Counted from the first letter of the stretch, positions 23,090 through 33,893 are shown. The stretch is 64,000 nucleotides of DNA from Botryotinia globosa (GCA_014898425.1 RCSZ01000012.1:1798001-1862000); one strand, 5' to 3'. The notes: generated from the sequence alone by a model not told the origin. Program-made: numbers and translations.

Positions 23090-24012
23090 TTAATTTAGAT
23101 ATTTATTATTGGAGGTTTATCTCCTTAATATTCTTATCGTCTGTGAGAACCGAAGGTATATATACACACGAAAAAAGAGAACTTTCGCTTAATAAAACCC
23201 AATTCAAGCGATCTGATTGGCTTGACTTCCTTGGCATTGTGGCTATAGCATAGATTCTTAGGGTTTTTCAACAAAATTATTTAAATTAGTTGAATAAAAA
23301 GAAAACAAAAGTGATAATTATATAAAAGAAGTTAAGAGCTTTTAAATAATATATTTTTTATATTGCTAGCTTTAAAACTAAGGGTTTTATAAAAGATTGA
23401 AATTAAAATAGTATAAAATTCTAGGTTTTTTCAACGAAATTATTTAAATTAGTTTATTCAAGCTAATATAAATTGAATAGAAAAAAAGAAAAGTGGTAAC
23501 TATATATAAGAAGCTAAGGGCTTTCAAATGATATATTTTTTATATTTCTAGCTTCAAAACTAAGGGTTTTTCAAAGGGTTGAAGTTTAACTAGTATAGAT
23601 ATAGTTGGAGCTTATATAATCAATTAGAAGAGGGTTATATTGAATATAGTGAGCCTAAAATCAATAAAAATTATTTTAATATTATAGCTTTCGTAGTTCC
23701 GTAGTATAATTAATAATTCGAAGTGAAGTGACCCACTAAAATATAAATAAAAATGAAAAATATAAATAAAAATGAAAATGAAAAATATATATAAAAATGA
23801 AAAATATAAATAAAAAATGTGAATAAAAATAAAAATGTAAATAAAAATAAAAAATATGAATAAAAATGAAAAAAAGTAATATAATAAGGTAAACCGACTT
23901 CGCCTGTAAGCTTTTAATAAAATTTCTTATTAGATTTTTATAATAATAAATATAATTATATAGTACTTTCTTAAAAAGCAAGGGGTCCGAGGGCTCGTAG
24001 GCCCCTGGTATT
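23090..24012 (-). repeat. Dispersed 0.9-kb repeat, copy 2 (inverted relative to 8256-9165)
   Basis: Read on the minus strand it starts AGGGGCCTACGAGCCCTCGG (about 24003 downward) and ends with the GTGTATATATACC and GATAAACCTCC segments, matching copy 1 in order and spacing. Both the T-rich run (complement at 23740-23880) and the internal duplication with AAAGCTAGCAATATAAAAAA-like cores are retained. Differences from copy 1 are mainly C/T and G/A transitions. It is non-coding. Confidence 0.75.
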
Positions 24013-24106
24013 ATTATATCTATTATATTGTATATTTCTTAGCTAGCTTAGTTCAATTCAATTCAATTCAATTTAATATAAATCTCTATAGTAAATTGAA
24101 TAAATG

Positions 24107-24413
24107 AATAAATGAATAAATAAATAAATGAATAAATGAATAAATGAATAAATGAATAAATGAATAAATAAATAAATGAATAAATGAATAAATGAATAAA
24201 TGAATAAATGAATAAATGAATAAATGAATAAATGAATAAATGAATAAATGAATAAATGAATAAATGAATAAATGAATAAATGAATAAATGAATAAATGAA
24301 TAAATGAATAAATGAATAAATGAATAAATGAATAAATGAATAAATGAATAAATGAATAAATGAATAAATGAATAAATGAATAAATGAATAAATGAATAAA
24401 TGAATAAATGAAT
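24107..24413. repeat. Octamer tandem array AATAAATG, about 38 copies
   Basis: The array is almost perfect over 300 bp with a few AATAAATA variants near its left end. Its homogeneity suggests recent expansion or ongoing slippage in otherwise degenerate DNA. Confidence 0.97.
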
Positions 24414-24552
24414 ATATTATTTTATTTTCTTAGATTAGTTAATTAGAAAGAGATAGTAAGAATGAGAGAATAAGAGTAAGAGATATCGCTTTCTTATATA
24501 GTTATATAATGAATAATGAATAAATAAATGATATATATAATATAGATGTTAA

Positions 24553-24664
24553 TGTTAATATTGATTTTGATTTTGATTTTGATTTTGATTTGATTTTGAT
24601 TTTGATTTTGATTTGATTTTGATTTTGATTTTGATTTTGATTTTGATTTTGATTTTGATTTTGA
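24553..24664. repeat. Hexamer tandem array TTTTGA
   Basis: About 18 units of GATTTT with occasional GATTT variants. It is non-coding. Confidence 0.95.
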
Positions 24665-25166
24665 GAATAAAGAATAGGAGGGTATCTGGTTCTTTTATTA
24701 TAGATGATAGGGGTGAAGGGTTGTTTATTTTTAAGAGGTTAATTAGGTGTTCTGGATAGATTTTGGGGAATTGATGATTGAAATCGGATAAGGAGAGGGT
24801 AGTTTTAAGGGGCTTAGATTTGGATTTGGATTTTGAGTGGGAGATGAGAGGGTTTCGGTTTTCGGTTTTCGGTTGTGGATGATAGTGGGGTTTGATTTAT
24901 TATTATTGGGTGTTTGGATTAGAGGTTGTATTTTTATAGAAAGCTAGGGTGAAAAAGGTGTATTGTGAGGATGTATTATTGAATTATTATAATATCTAGA
25001 AAGCGACGAATGTAATTGTCTTGTGAGCTGAGTTTATATGGCACTGGTGGACCAAAAAGATTGGTCAAATCAGATACAGAGAGAAAGAGAGTCCTTCTGG
25101 GACTGGACAAAGAGTCTAGTAGAAACATGATCTTTATTACTAACAGGGTATTAATTAATATCAAAA
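24665..25166. other. AT-rich to mixed non-coding stretch
   Basis: No gene is supported. A TTTTCGG triplet repeat lies at about 24857-24874. The right side probably includes the 3' UTR of the membrane protein gene that ends at 25167. Confidence 0.5.
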
Positions 25167-26145
25167 CTATATAGGGTCATCAGCATAAGGGGGAGGTGCT
25201 TCCTCGTCGTATTCTCCAATATTAGGAAGCCCAGCATTATTAACCAACCTATCCGCTGCATTCAACCTCTTTTGTTCCTCCAATTTCACCACCCACAATG
25301 CCGATCCAACTGCTGAAGTCAGTAGGAAAAACATCGAAAGCACAGGTACAAGTTGTAGTAGTAAAGCAACTGTTCCAAACCTATACACTGTTAGTATATC
25401 TTCGTTTCCAATGTGAATATCAGAATAACGAACCAAGTATATTTCCACTTCCTACTATTGATTTCTCTTTTTCTTTCCTTCTTTGTCAAACCCCGCAATT
25501 TAAAATATCTCCAATGATGTAAAGGACCAGCTCTCGCACCCGTCAAGACCAAGAAAGCAGGTGTTCCAATCACGGGTATAAAATTAAGAGGGAGGAATAT
25601 AACAAATTCCGCTATTTGTCGAAAAGAAAATGGCGAGTAAACGGCAGATGTGGTTGGTTTTCCGAGCATTTTAACTTCATTCTGGGCATCGTGATTGAGC
25701 ATTCGTGAAGGAGATACGAGATCAATGAGTCCCTCTTTAATAAGTGTTGCCTGTTTATGTTCCATTAGTTCTGCGAATTGAAGGAAGGAGGAATACATAC
25801 ATCGAAAACGTCAACCAATGTTTCATCTACTAATAATGCTTCAAACAATAACGCGATCAACACTTGTCCCTCTCCGAGCACCAGAAAAACAGCATTAAAC
25901 CATGCTCCTGGTCTATGCCATATCGCCAGAAAAGCTACTTGCGGTAGATATGTAAAAGTAAATAATAGACCGAGAACAACAATTGATGTTATGGTGAGGG
26001 GAATCAATCGTTTGCCAAACAGAGGATAGAATTGGCGATCGGAGAGGAAATATAAGATGCCTTTGAAAGGATAGAGAAAGGATGCGCTGACGACAGTTTT
26101 GATGGGAAGGTATGCGAGAGAAGGGTCGAAACGAGGGTGAGGCAT
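25167..26145 (-). CDS. Multi-pass membrane protein, EI24/LDS (RRT8-like) family
   Basis: Minus-strand exons 26145-25801, 25750-25434 and 25380-25167 give 291 residues. At least four hydrophobic segments are visible (about residues 40-65, 75-110, 155-185, 215-245). The motif FLPLNFIPVIGTPAFLVLTGARAGPLHHWRYF spans the join of the third segment and matches the pattern of fungal LDS/RRT8-type proteins, which are lipid-droplet or spore-wall-associated in yeast. The next segment (LVPVLSMFFLLTSAVGSALW) follows after an intron whose donor is GTTCGT. The ATG at 26145 was chosen because upstream codons are low-complexity. It is divergent from the ankyrin gene. Function is inferred only from family resemblance. 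Confidence 0.8.
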
Positions 26146-26572
26146 TGGATTGGAGATGAAGATTAGAAAGAGTGTGGTGGAATGTGGAATGTGGAATGTG
26201 GAATGTAGAATGTGAAGTTGAATTGATAGATAGGAATTGTGTATGTATGTATGGTGTTGTCTATGATGATAATAGTTCCCGCGAACCCGTAAAAACGTTG
26301 CTATGACGCGCAAATCTAATAGTGATTATGTAAGCGATCAATGCAACATGGATCGCCAAGTATGGGGAAGTCATGTACAGTGTAACACTACTGCGAGGAC
26401 CGTTGAATGTTGGCGGGGCAGCTGCAGAGATCAGAAGTATCATAAGTATCATCAAGAGTATCAAGTTGGCGGTTGAACGGATTTGAGTCGATTTGTTTGT
26501 TTACAGAGTGCTTGTTGTTTATAGGTTAGAAAGCGTAGTTATGCTGAGAATATGTAAGTTATTTCCTTTTGT
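26146..26572. promoter_or_regulatory. Shared region between divergent membrane-protein and ankyrin genes
   Basis: About 430 bp separate the two oppositely oriented frames. A GGAATGT microrepeat at about 26182-26212 lies in the leader of the membrane protein gene. The first exon of the ankyrin gene probably lies here but could not be placed. Confidence 0.5.
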
Positions 26573-27409
26573 TTGATTGAAGAACCAACAAATTCTACAA
26601 ACAACATCAACATCCTCCCCTCCTCAATCCAAACAAGCGAAAGCCCATCTCTAATCTTACCAAATAGGATTGAAACCACGATCCGTCTTCGTCGCGCAAT
26701 CCATACTCCCGATGCATCTCTCGTAAAACGAATCCTCAAATCCCATCCCAATCTCCTTCATAATCCCGACATCTCACCTCACGGTCTCTCAAACACATCT
26801 CTACATCTAGCCTCCTCTCTCGGGCATCTAGAAGTGGCATCTCTCCTTCTCTCTCTCGGTCATGAATCCTTATCCATTTCACTCAATGAAGAACATCAAA
26901 CTGCGCTCATGCTCGCTGCTAGTGCCGGCCACACCGACATTGTAAATCTTCTCTGTTCCCAAGGTCCCTCCGTATCTGGTATTCTCAGAAGAGACATCCG
27001 AGGTCGAGATGCAATCATGTATGCCAGTCGTGGAGGTCATGATACTTGCTTACAAATCCTCTTGACGTGTGCTGCGGTGTACAAAGATCCGGAAGCAGTA
27101 CTTGCCAATGCTGATGTGGACGGAAACACGGCATTGCATTTTGCAAGTAGTAATGGACATATGCTGGTGCTAAGGACATTGTTGGCAGCGGGTGCGAATG
27201 CAGAGATGAGAAATGTGTGGAAGTGGACTCCGATTGCTTACAGTGCTACGATACAAGCGGAAGTTTATTTTAAGAAGTTGGTGAGTGAAGTGGAGAAGAG
27301 GAAGGAGATGAGAGTGGAGGTCAAGAAAAGTCCCACCCCGTCTAGTTTTAGTTTTGGTAGGGGGGAGAAGAAGGGGGCGGGCGTCAGGATTGTGACGGTT
27401 GATGATTGA
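26573..27409 (+). CDS. Ankyrin-repeat protein (5' end unresolved)
   Basis: The open frame encodes about 278 residues with four ankyrin repeats: SNTSLHLASSLGHLEVASLL (about 72-91), QTALMLAASAGHTDIVNLL (about 108-126), DAIMYASRGGHDTCLQILL and NTALHFASSNGHMLVLRTLL, followed by a basic C-terminal tail. Ankyrin repeats mediate protein binding; no partner can be named. The frame has no ATG before the second repeat (first Met at about residue 112), and it begins with TTG. A stop lies just upstream (26555-26557), so an upstream exon must join in. ATGCTGAGAATAT followed by a GTAAGT donor at 26554 looks attractive, but joining it at the nearest acceptor creates a stop. A conserved fungal ankyrin protein is the safest call. 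Confidence 0.75.
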   Translation: MIEEPTNSTNNINILPSSIQTSESPSLILPNRIETTIRLRRAIHTPDASLVKRILKSHPNLLHNPDISPHGLSNTSLHLASSLGHLEVASLLLSLGHESLSISLNEEHQTALMLAASAGHTDIVNLLCSQGPSVSGILRRDIRGRDAIMYASRGGHDTCLQILLTCAAVYKDPEAVLANADVDGNTALHFASSNGHMLVLRTLLAAGANAEMRNVWKWTPIAYSATIQAEVYFKKLVSEVEKRKEMRVEVKKSPTPSSFSFGRGEKKGAGVRIVTVDD

Positions 27410-28113
27410 TTGATGCGCACACAACTTTGTGGGGATAGCAACTGGGCCCGGATGATTGATGAGTTGAGATGATAACGATCATGATGATCTATATGGATGG
27501 GAAGGCAAATGGGCGCATATATGGGATTTGGTGTTTGGGATTTTGCATGTTGCCTGCGCTTTTTGCATGATGGATCTGTTGAACGTGACTTTTTGAGAGA
27601 CTCTCCTTTGAACAATGTGTGTATAGCATTTGCTTATGCTTACTCTAGTATTTATGTATCACTTCAAATACAAGTACTTTCAAACAGATGCCATTTTCGG
27701 CACACCTCAATGCAGGAATACAAGATTCAACCATCTCTCTACTGAGATGAAGATTAATGAGCAAAAATTCAATACCTTTCTAGCGAAGGAGGCAAAACAC
27801 ATGTCAAGCAGGCAGTCAATGTCCAGTAAGATATATTTCCAAATAAACTACCGAAGTTCAAACGAGAGAACTAAACGAAGCCATTCAATCAACAATATTC
27901 AACATACACCAACATAAATTGCAAATCCACTCACAATACCAAAAGACAACATACATAACATCCACCAAACCAAAAACCGAACGCCACTCTCATCTCTACC
28001 CAAGACCTCATCCTCGCCCCAAAGACCAACAACAAGCACCCACGCCATCCATACCGGTAAAGCCATCAACCAAACCCCTCTTTCTCTTTTCTTGTCACCT
28101 TTCATCTCACCCT
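27410..28113. other. Intergenic, convergent 3' ends
   Basis: This stretch lies between the ankyrin gene (plus) and the anchored protein gene (minus). I see no supported gene. The small open frames on both strands lack motifs. Confidence 0.5.
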
Positions 28114-28980
28114 TTACAACCACAAAACCCCCAAACTTCCCACCAACGCCAAAGTAGTAATCGTTTTCAGCCCCATGTTTCCTCTCTCCTTCATAGCTCC
28201 AGAGTTGGACGTTGTACTTTCAGCAGTATTGGCGCTGTCGGTTGCAGATCCTGTGGGAGTGGACTCTTCAGGACCACTAGATTGCCCAGAGTCTTCAGAT
28301 CCGCTTGTCTCGGCTGCTTGTCCTCCTGTCTCGGTAGGGTTGCTACTACTAGTTGTAGAAGCAAATATTGCGCAGGGGTTGGTGATTTGTTGATCTGTTG
28401 CTGTGGCGCTGAAGGCTGTTAGGCTGCGAGTGAGTTCTGGTGTTTGTTAGTTCGGGTATGGTTTAGTAATCACTTCAACTGTTTTTTTGTTCTTGGTGGA
28501 TATGATTCCAATGATCTGGCTTGAGGGTTGATGTGCAAGATGCGTGAAAATAACTCACCTTCTAGATTCAAACAATCCGGTGCATTACTGCTATAACAAT
28601 CTCCAACACTAGTCGCAAAGGCGCTTAAAGAACCACAGCAAGGCTGGTCAAAACTAGCAGTTTGTGTTGCGCATGCAGGGAGTCCGCTGCCGGTGATGGG
28701 ACATTTGGCATCGAGGGACATGAAAGATGACTTTGATATGACGATACTGTTAGTAACTAGACAGTTTCTAGAAAAACAAAACATATGACTGAGATCGACG
28801 AAAGGAGAAATAGCAACATACAATAGGACAACCAAACACAGTCTGACCTGCAATATCACTCGGAACAAACGTAGGAAAAAGTCCTCCCCCATCAGTTACA
28901 CCGCCAATTCCTGAAGCTGCTGCTGTAGTAGTCATATTTGCCGAGATTTCTTGATGTGCAATAAATTTACCTTTTGCCAT
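28114..28980 (-). CDS. Small Cys-containing, Ser/Thr-rich protein with hydrophobic C-terminus (GPI-anchor-like)
   Basis: Proposed minus-strand exons 28980-28822, 28730-28559 and 28436-28114 give 217 residues. The middle holds about seven cysteines (CPI, CPITGSGLPAC, PCCGSL, DCYSS, DCLNLE). A long Ser/Thr/Glu-rich stretch follows, then a C-terminal hydrophobic segment ending VGSLGVLWL, which resembles a GPI-attachment signal. The composition fits a fungal cell-wall or plasma-membrane protein. However, the N-terminus starting at 28980 is not a clear signal peptide, so an upstream exon may be missing. The third exon acceptor could be CACCAG (used here) or CTAACAG a few bases later. I do not recognise a named family. 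Confidence 0.65.
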
Positions 28981-29692
28981 GGATGTCTGGAGGGACAGTT
29001 ATCCTGGGCTTATATTATCGGGATGGTAATATTGCATTCCTGGAGTGAAGTCTGTGGAATTTGATGGAGCAAGGGAGGGGAACGCGTTGGAATTTTTGGA
29101 AATGTTGTAATCATAATTGACGCGGATGTAGAGAATAATGTGCTGTTTATTGGTAACTGATAGTAATATCGTGTATTAAAAGCCGTTTCATTATGTTTTG
29201 GTGATTTGAAAGTAAATGACTGGTCATCGGAAAACTCGGGAGGAGAATTCTTCAAAATAGAGGGGTCTTCATTTCTATTGATGGTTTCCATCCCTAGATT
29301 GATGAAATTGATACTTGAATCCAGTGATTCAATGATTTTCATTCCCTTCTTAGTGGGTTCAAGTCATTTTGATAAGCAAAATATTTTGAAGATCTCATGT
29401 TTTCTCTGAAATTTTAAGGTTTGCCACTTTTCTCGCCGTTTACTATGAATCTGGACTTTCATTCCCAAAGACTTAATTAACGAATACAATTTCTTGGAGT
29501 AGACTCTGGTTCTTTGCATCATTCCTTACGGATGATAGTGTCGAGTTCGTCTGCTGAAGTTTCATATGAAGGATCAGGCAACTTAACGTTGAAATGACTG
29601 TATATTTTGGGTGGTATGCACCAGGCCTAGCTTCTACTATCTCAAGAAACCGTTGAAGGGACAAAACTTCATTCTCCAGCATCCCGAATTCT
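28981..29692. other. Intergenic, no supported gene
   Basis: Open frames at 29010-29342 (minus) and 29473-29682 (minus) lack motifs. The right part is the trailing edge of the reductase-domain remnant. Confidence 0.45.
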
Positions 29693-30751
29693 TTACCTCT
29701 GGTTGGAGTTATTGTTCACCCACGTCTTGATCCATTTTTCCAACCAGGTATCCTCGATCTTCCCCAAGTCTCGGAGCTTTTCACTCTGCATCTGCGCTCT
29801 TCCAGTTTCCCACTTCTTGCCCTCCTTTTTTCTTTCTTCTGCTCTGTAAAAATGAGTTAGTTGGATTGCTGGGTTTAATTCTACCAGACGATTAAAATGT
29901 GTTTCCTTGTCGTTATCCTCTTCTATGCTGTGAAAAGATTGCTGATCCGTTGTCCCTTCCACCTTCTGGATCCAGCCCTCGAAGCTTATTTTATCAATTC
30001 CTGTTTCAGCACTGCTGCCTGAAGAGAGTAGTTTTATAACTGTTGGTAGAAGATTTCCCCACTCTTCCTGGTATGGATTGAGTAAATTGAACACTTTTGC
30101 GCCATCGATCTCTCTATTATGCTGTGGAATTTGGCAAAGTTCGACAAGTATCTCGGATAGAGCATCCACAGGTATCCAATCAATCCTGTCCAAATCCAAT
30201 CCCAGAGAATCCGGCACCGCACTCACAAAAGAAGAGGAAATTATCAAGCTTGGAAACCATTCATGTCGGCTCCATACAGATGGCCCTTGGATAGGACCGG
30301 ATATCTGACCAACACATGCAATGTTAACTTGGAGTTGAATTTTTTGCTCGCGTAGTCCAAGATTCGTTCTGATAGGTATTTGCTCTCACCGTAACCCATC
30401 GGCTCTGACGCCAAGGCATCGTGAATGATTGCTTCTGGGATCCTGCTGACTGAGCTATCGACGGAGGTGAAGCTGGATACTGCACTGACGGAGGAAATAT
30501 ACAAAAGTGATGGCGACCTGGAAGTTTCACTCGCAAACTTGGCCAAGTTGACGACTCCTAGAAGGTGTGGATGGTATGACGATAAATTAATATGAAAATT
30601 GACCGGCCAGGCGTTGTGTATAATTTGCGTAGCATTCTGCAAAAGACCATTGTAGATTTCATCCCCAAGCCCTAGCTTAGACTTTGAAAGATCGGCAGAA
30701 AGAAATGTAACGCGATGCTTGAGGAATTCTGTAAGCAAGTCTCGAATCCTA
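29693..30751 (-). pseudogene. Thioester-reductase domain fragment (NRPS-like or PKS-type), frameshifted
   Basis: Two overlapping minus-strand frames, 30738-30244 and 30247-29693, together read as the C-terminal reductase (NAD-binding 4, short-chain-dehydrogenase-like) domain found at the end of NRPS-like and PKS enzymes. Visible features are IIHNAWPVNF, LLYISSVSAV, the YGESKYLSERIL active-site YxxxK, VGQISGP and DWIPVDALSEI. The frame shifts by one base near 30320, between ..LTLH and VGQISGP, with no possible intron. The adenylation/thiolation or ketosynthase part is absent: upstream sequence switches at about 30752 to carotenoid-oxygenase-like sequence. It is therefore a fragment of a larger gene. 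Such domains release a thioester-bound product as aldehyde or alcohol (known of the family). Confidence 0.8.
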
Positions 30752-30754
30752 TTT

Positions 30755-31139
30755 CTTTACATTTCCGTCGCCATTGAACCACTATAACATGTGAGCTTGA
30801 GATTTAGTGAAAGCTGTACCATTATGGAATGTGGACATCGCATTGAGATTCAATATCCTCGAAGAGATAGTAGAAGAGAAAACTCACAGGATCACCGGGC
30901 AAGTAGTTTGGAAACTGTGGCTCGGGCATAATACGATAGAATGTCCCACGAATCTGAGACTGGATACTTCCCTCAATTTCCAGGTTATTTATCTCACCCT
31001 AGAATCGTACAGGGCGCATGAACCCAGAGAATTGCGGTTCATTGAAGGCTTTAGGAGATAGTGGTAGCGACTTGAATCCATCGCTGTTAGAAGCACGTTT
31101 GGCGAACATTTCTGGTGTTGCTTTATAGTGACCTGCCAT
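30755..31139 (-). pseudogene. Carotenoid oxygenase N-terminal fragment with nonsense codon
   Basis: On the minus strand, ATG at 31139 opens a frame reading MAGHYKATPEMF...FSGFMRPVRF, then TAG (30999-31001), then GEINNLEIEGSI...RGTFYRIMPEPQFP. A 106-bp intron (30782-30887, GTGAGT...TTATAG) follows, and then WFNGDGNVK. This is the N-terminal pattern of fungal carotenoid or stilbene cleavage dioxygenases. The intron sits where related genes continue into WFNGDG. After about 30755 the similarity stops and reductase-domain sequence begins. The four iron-binding histidines that lie further downstream are all missing. This is a gene fragment, not functional. Confidence 0.8.
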
Positions 31140-32572
31140 TGCTAAAGTTCTATTGGAATGGGAATTCGACTGAGGATTTCTGAGTCGGCCGTTGCTCTGT
31201 GAAATTTGAAAGAATATTTAATGTGTTAATAAAGAAGGAAATAGGACGTGTTGACACTGCTATTAAATAGAGAGCTCTGCACGAACAAATGAGTTTCCAC
31301 GACATTATTCCCAAGCCTTTATGCTTCTTCCTCCCTATTTGGCGCATTCGCTCGTCTACTTACCGCGTGAGTGCGACAAGTCGCCAGCTTACGCAAGTTG
31401 TAACTCACAATCATTGAAGATTTCCTTTGTGGGGTGCGGGGAGGTCTCTCGCAACCTCCCCACTAGGCTGAGCGGAAATTAATCATATCTGCGAATATCC
31501 ATAAACTGCTCCGTTCTGTAAGTCTTCTCCCTCATTACTCCTGTGACCAGGAAATATGCAACGCTCCACCCAAACCTAAATATGACCCACCAACAATCTT
31601 GTATTTTACCACCTTATGAGACGTGCCTGTGAGTGGAGTGTGTCATACTTCTGACTGCACGAGTATCCGGTAATCCATGGGTCCCGTTTCAAAATTCGTA
31701 ATTTTCCCTGCAGATGAAAGGTTCATTTCACCGTCGCTAGAAAATGAAGATATACTATAAATTGATTGAAATATCCAATAAAACTAAGGGGAAAAGAGGG
31801 AGGGGCAAGCGAATTGAAAAAGAAAAGAGCATTTTCAAAGCCTAATTGTACTTTAAATCACTTGCGATGAAAACTGATGAAAGTTCACTCACTCGTGATA
31901 GATACCACATACAACTTATATGTGAATAGCAATTGAAGAAGTGGAAGTGGAAAAGAAAGTAGCTAATCACATAATTGACCGCTTAAACCACGGTTAGCCT
32001 TAATTTGAAGCAATTGAATCACAATCTCGACGATTTATTACAGTTTCCTTGATTCTGTAGATCTTCATACGAGATGAACTATTTCATACAACTAAATGCC
32101 ATACTACCAATCTCGGGCTTTCACTTGGTCAGTCTTTCCCACCGGAACCTTAGTATGCGATTTTGTGGTTTCGCAGCTTATCCAGTGGGAGATTCTTTTT
32201 GCCTGTCGTCTTGTGGAACCAATGGTAACATTGATAAGGGTCAACAGTTTGTTTTCGAAAGTAACGATTCCGGGGAGTAGCTTTTAAGATCGCATGCGTC
32301 CAGACTTTTTGTGGCATAGGACCTGGCCAAGTTGGACTTCTGTTGGACATACGCCGTGGACATCCAAAACATGAAGCCAAAAAAGAGACAATGCCGAAAG
32401 TTCATCATGGTGAGCAATCCAGATTCTATTATAGCTTCTCCTGGTTGAGTGAAGCAGATGTCGTTGGAAAACATAAGGGAACTATTGTTTTTCGCCGAAG
32501 AAAAATTACATCCAGCGTGTATCGAAAAATACACTCTATTTTCTAAGATTAATTCGATCCCGCCATGATAAT
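31140..32572. other. Intergenic or remnant DNA in decayed cluster
   Basis: No supported gene. A perfect 8-bp hairpin (GGGGAGGT, 8-nt loop, ACCTCCCC) lies at about 31438-31461. A minus-strand frame at 32241-32534 begins with a hydrophobic segment but has no recognisable domain. Confidence 0.4.
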
Positions 32573-33647
32573 CTAAGTAGACAACTCTTTATTCTGTTTT
32601 AATTGCGCTACAGCTGCGAGTCTTGGGAATAGCTTGTGCGCGTTTTTGTAACAGATCAATTCCCTCGTCTCGTCGCTGAGCTTGTACTCGTCCAGCCGTT
32701 TTGTAAACATCTCTCCCACAACCGCAGGTGCGTACGGAAAATCGCTCCCATACAAGATATGGTCGTGAGGAATGTGATTAAGGAGGGTATCGAGAACGTG
32801 GCTCGAACTGTTCAGGGCAAGGTCATAGTAAAAGCTTTCGGCGTCCTCCATGACCGATTCGGCTGATTTGCTTCCTCGACTTGTCATACCTATGACACTG
32901 GATGCACGGAGCAAGAGGAGTGGAAGCATTCCTCCGGCATGCAAAGAATGACCTTACAGTCTGGAAAGTCACGCTTCGTGTTGGTGCTGATCATGTCAAA
33001 CGCGGTACGAGCCGTCTCGTGTGGATAATCAATAACGGGTTGTGGAAGAATAGGATTCCATATATCAGTATTGAGCGAGTGAGTTGGATGGATGAATACG
33101 ACAGCTTTGCGGCGGTTGAGCTCCTCCCAGATAGGACGGAAGAGCTTGTGACCGAGACAAAAGGGGCCATTTCCATATCGGGTAAACAGCGTGATACCAT
33201 CAGCCTTGAGCACATCCAACGCGTAAGCTATTTCTTCAATAGCAGCCGTTGTCTCATGTAGTGAAGGAACCGTAGCGAAGAAACCCACTCTAGGATTTTC
33301 GTCTCGGAGCTTTGCAGCAGTCTCATTTATTGATCGTGCAAACTTTGCTTGTTCCTCGAGTGGTATGATCTGTACCCCAGGGGCTGTCAATGACAAGATA
33401 GCCGTACCCGAGGCTGTTTTGGTCCATCTGCTCAAAGGTCGCCTCGATAGACCATTTTGGAGTAGGGAAGCCAGATGGGTCACCATCAGCAGCTTCTAGA
33501 GCTAGAAGCAATCGATTAGTCCTGCTCCACAACACAAGATGAGAAATGTCGTGTGCAACTAGGTTACTTGCCATTTGCATAGAGGGGAGGAACAAAATGG
33601 TGGTGGACATCGATCTTTTGGGCGAATGTTAGTGACATTGTCTTCAT
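32573..33647 (-). pseudogene. Amidohydrolase (ACMSD/6-MSA decarboxylase-like) pseudogene, two frameshifts
   Basis: Minus strand. The start at 33647 reads MKTMSLTFAQKIDVHHHFVP, with the metal-binding HxH pair of the amidohydrolase-2 family. After a probable short intron the frame continues with EAADGDPSGFPTPKWSIEATFEQMDQN. A first frameshift occurs near 33410, and the protein continues in another frame (GTAILSLTAPGVQIIP... through FIHPTHSL). A second frameshift near 32943 looks like one lost base in what should be SHAGG. The rest (LPLLLLRASSVIG..., HILYGSDFPYAP with the catalytic Asp, stop at 32573) is complete. The family includes decarboxylases of salicylate-type aromatics in fungal polyketide pathways. 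All domains are present but it cannot be translated as one protein. Confidence 0.85.
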
Positions 33648-33893
33648 TAACGTTGTTCAACAAATGTGAAGAAAATGCTCGCGGGGATATTTTTGAAGAA
33701 GATAGTGTGGCTTGAAATAGCAATATATTAATGACTACAGCCTTGAAGCACAGAACGAGGGGAGCTACATCACTGACCTGTTGAACAAAGATGTTGAAGG
33801 GGCTGGATACGATGAACGAGATAGAATGAGACCAAGCTATAAGTCTTACCAAATTCGGGGAGATAGCGGGGTGGGAAAATACCCGCAACTTGA

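Noticed and set aside
32241..32534. Minus-strand frame with a hydrophobic start, considered as a small secreted protein
   Set aside because: The frame ends soon after and nearby frames are broken; no recognisable domain in any of them.
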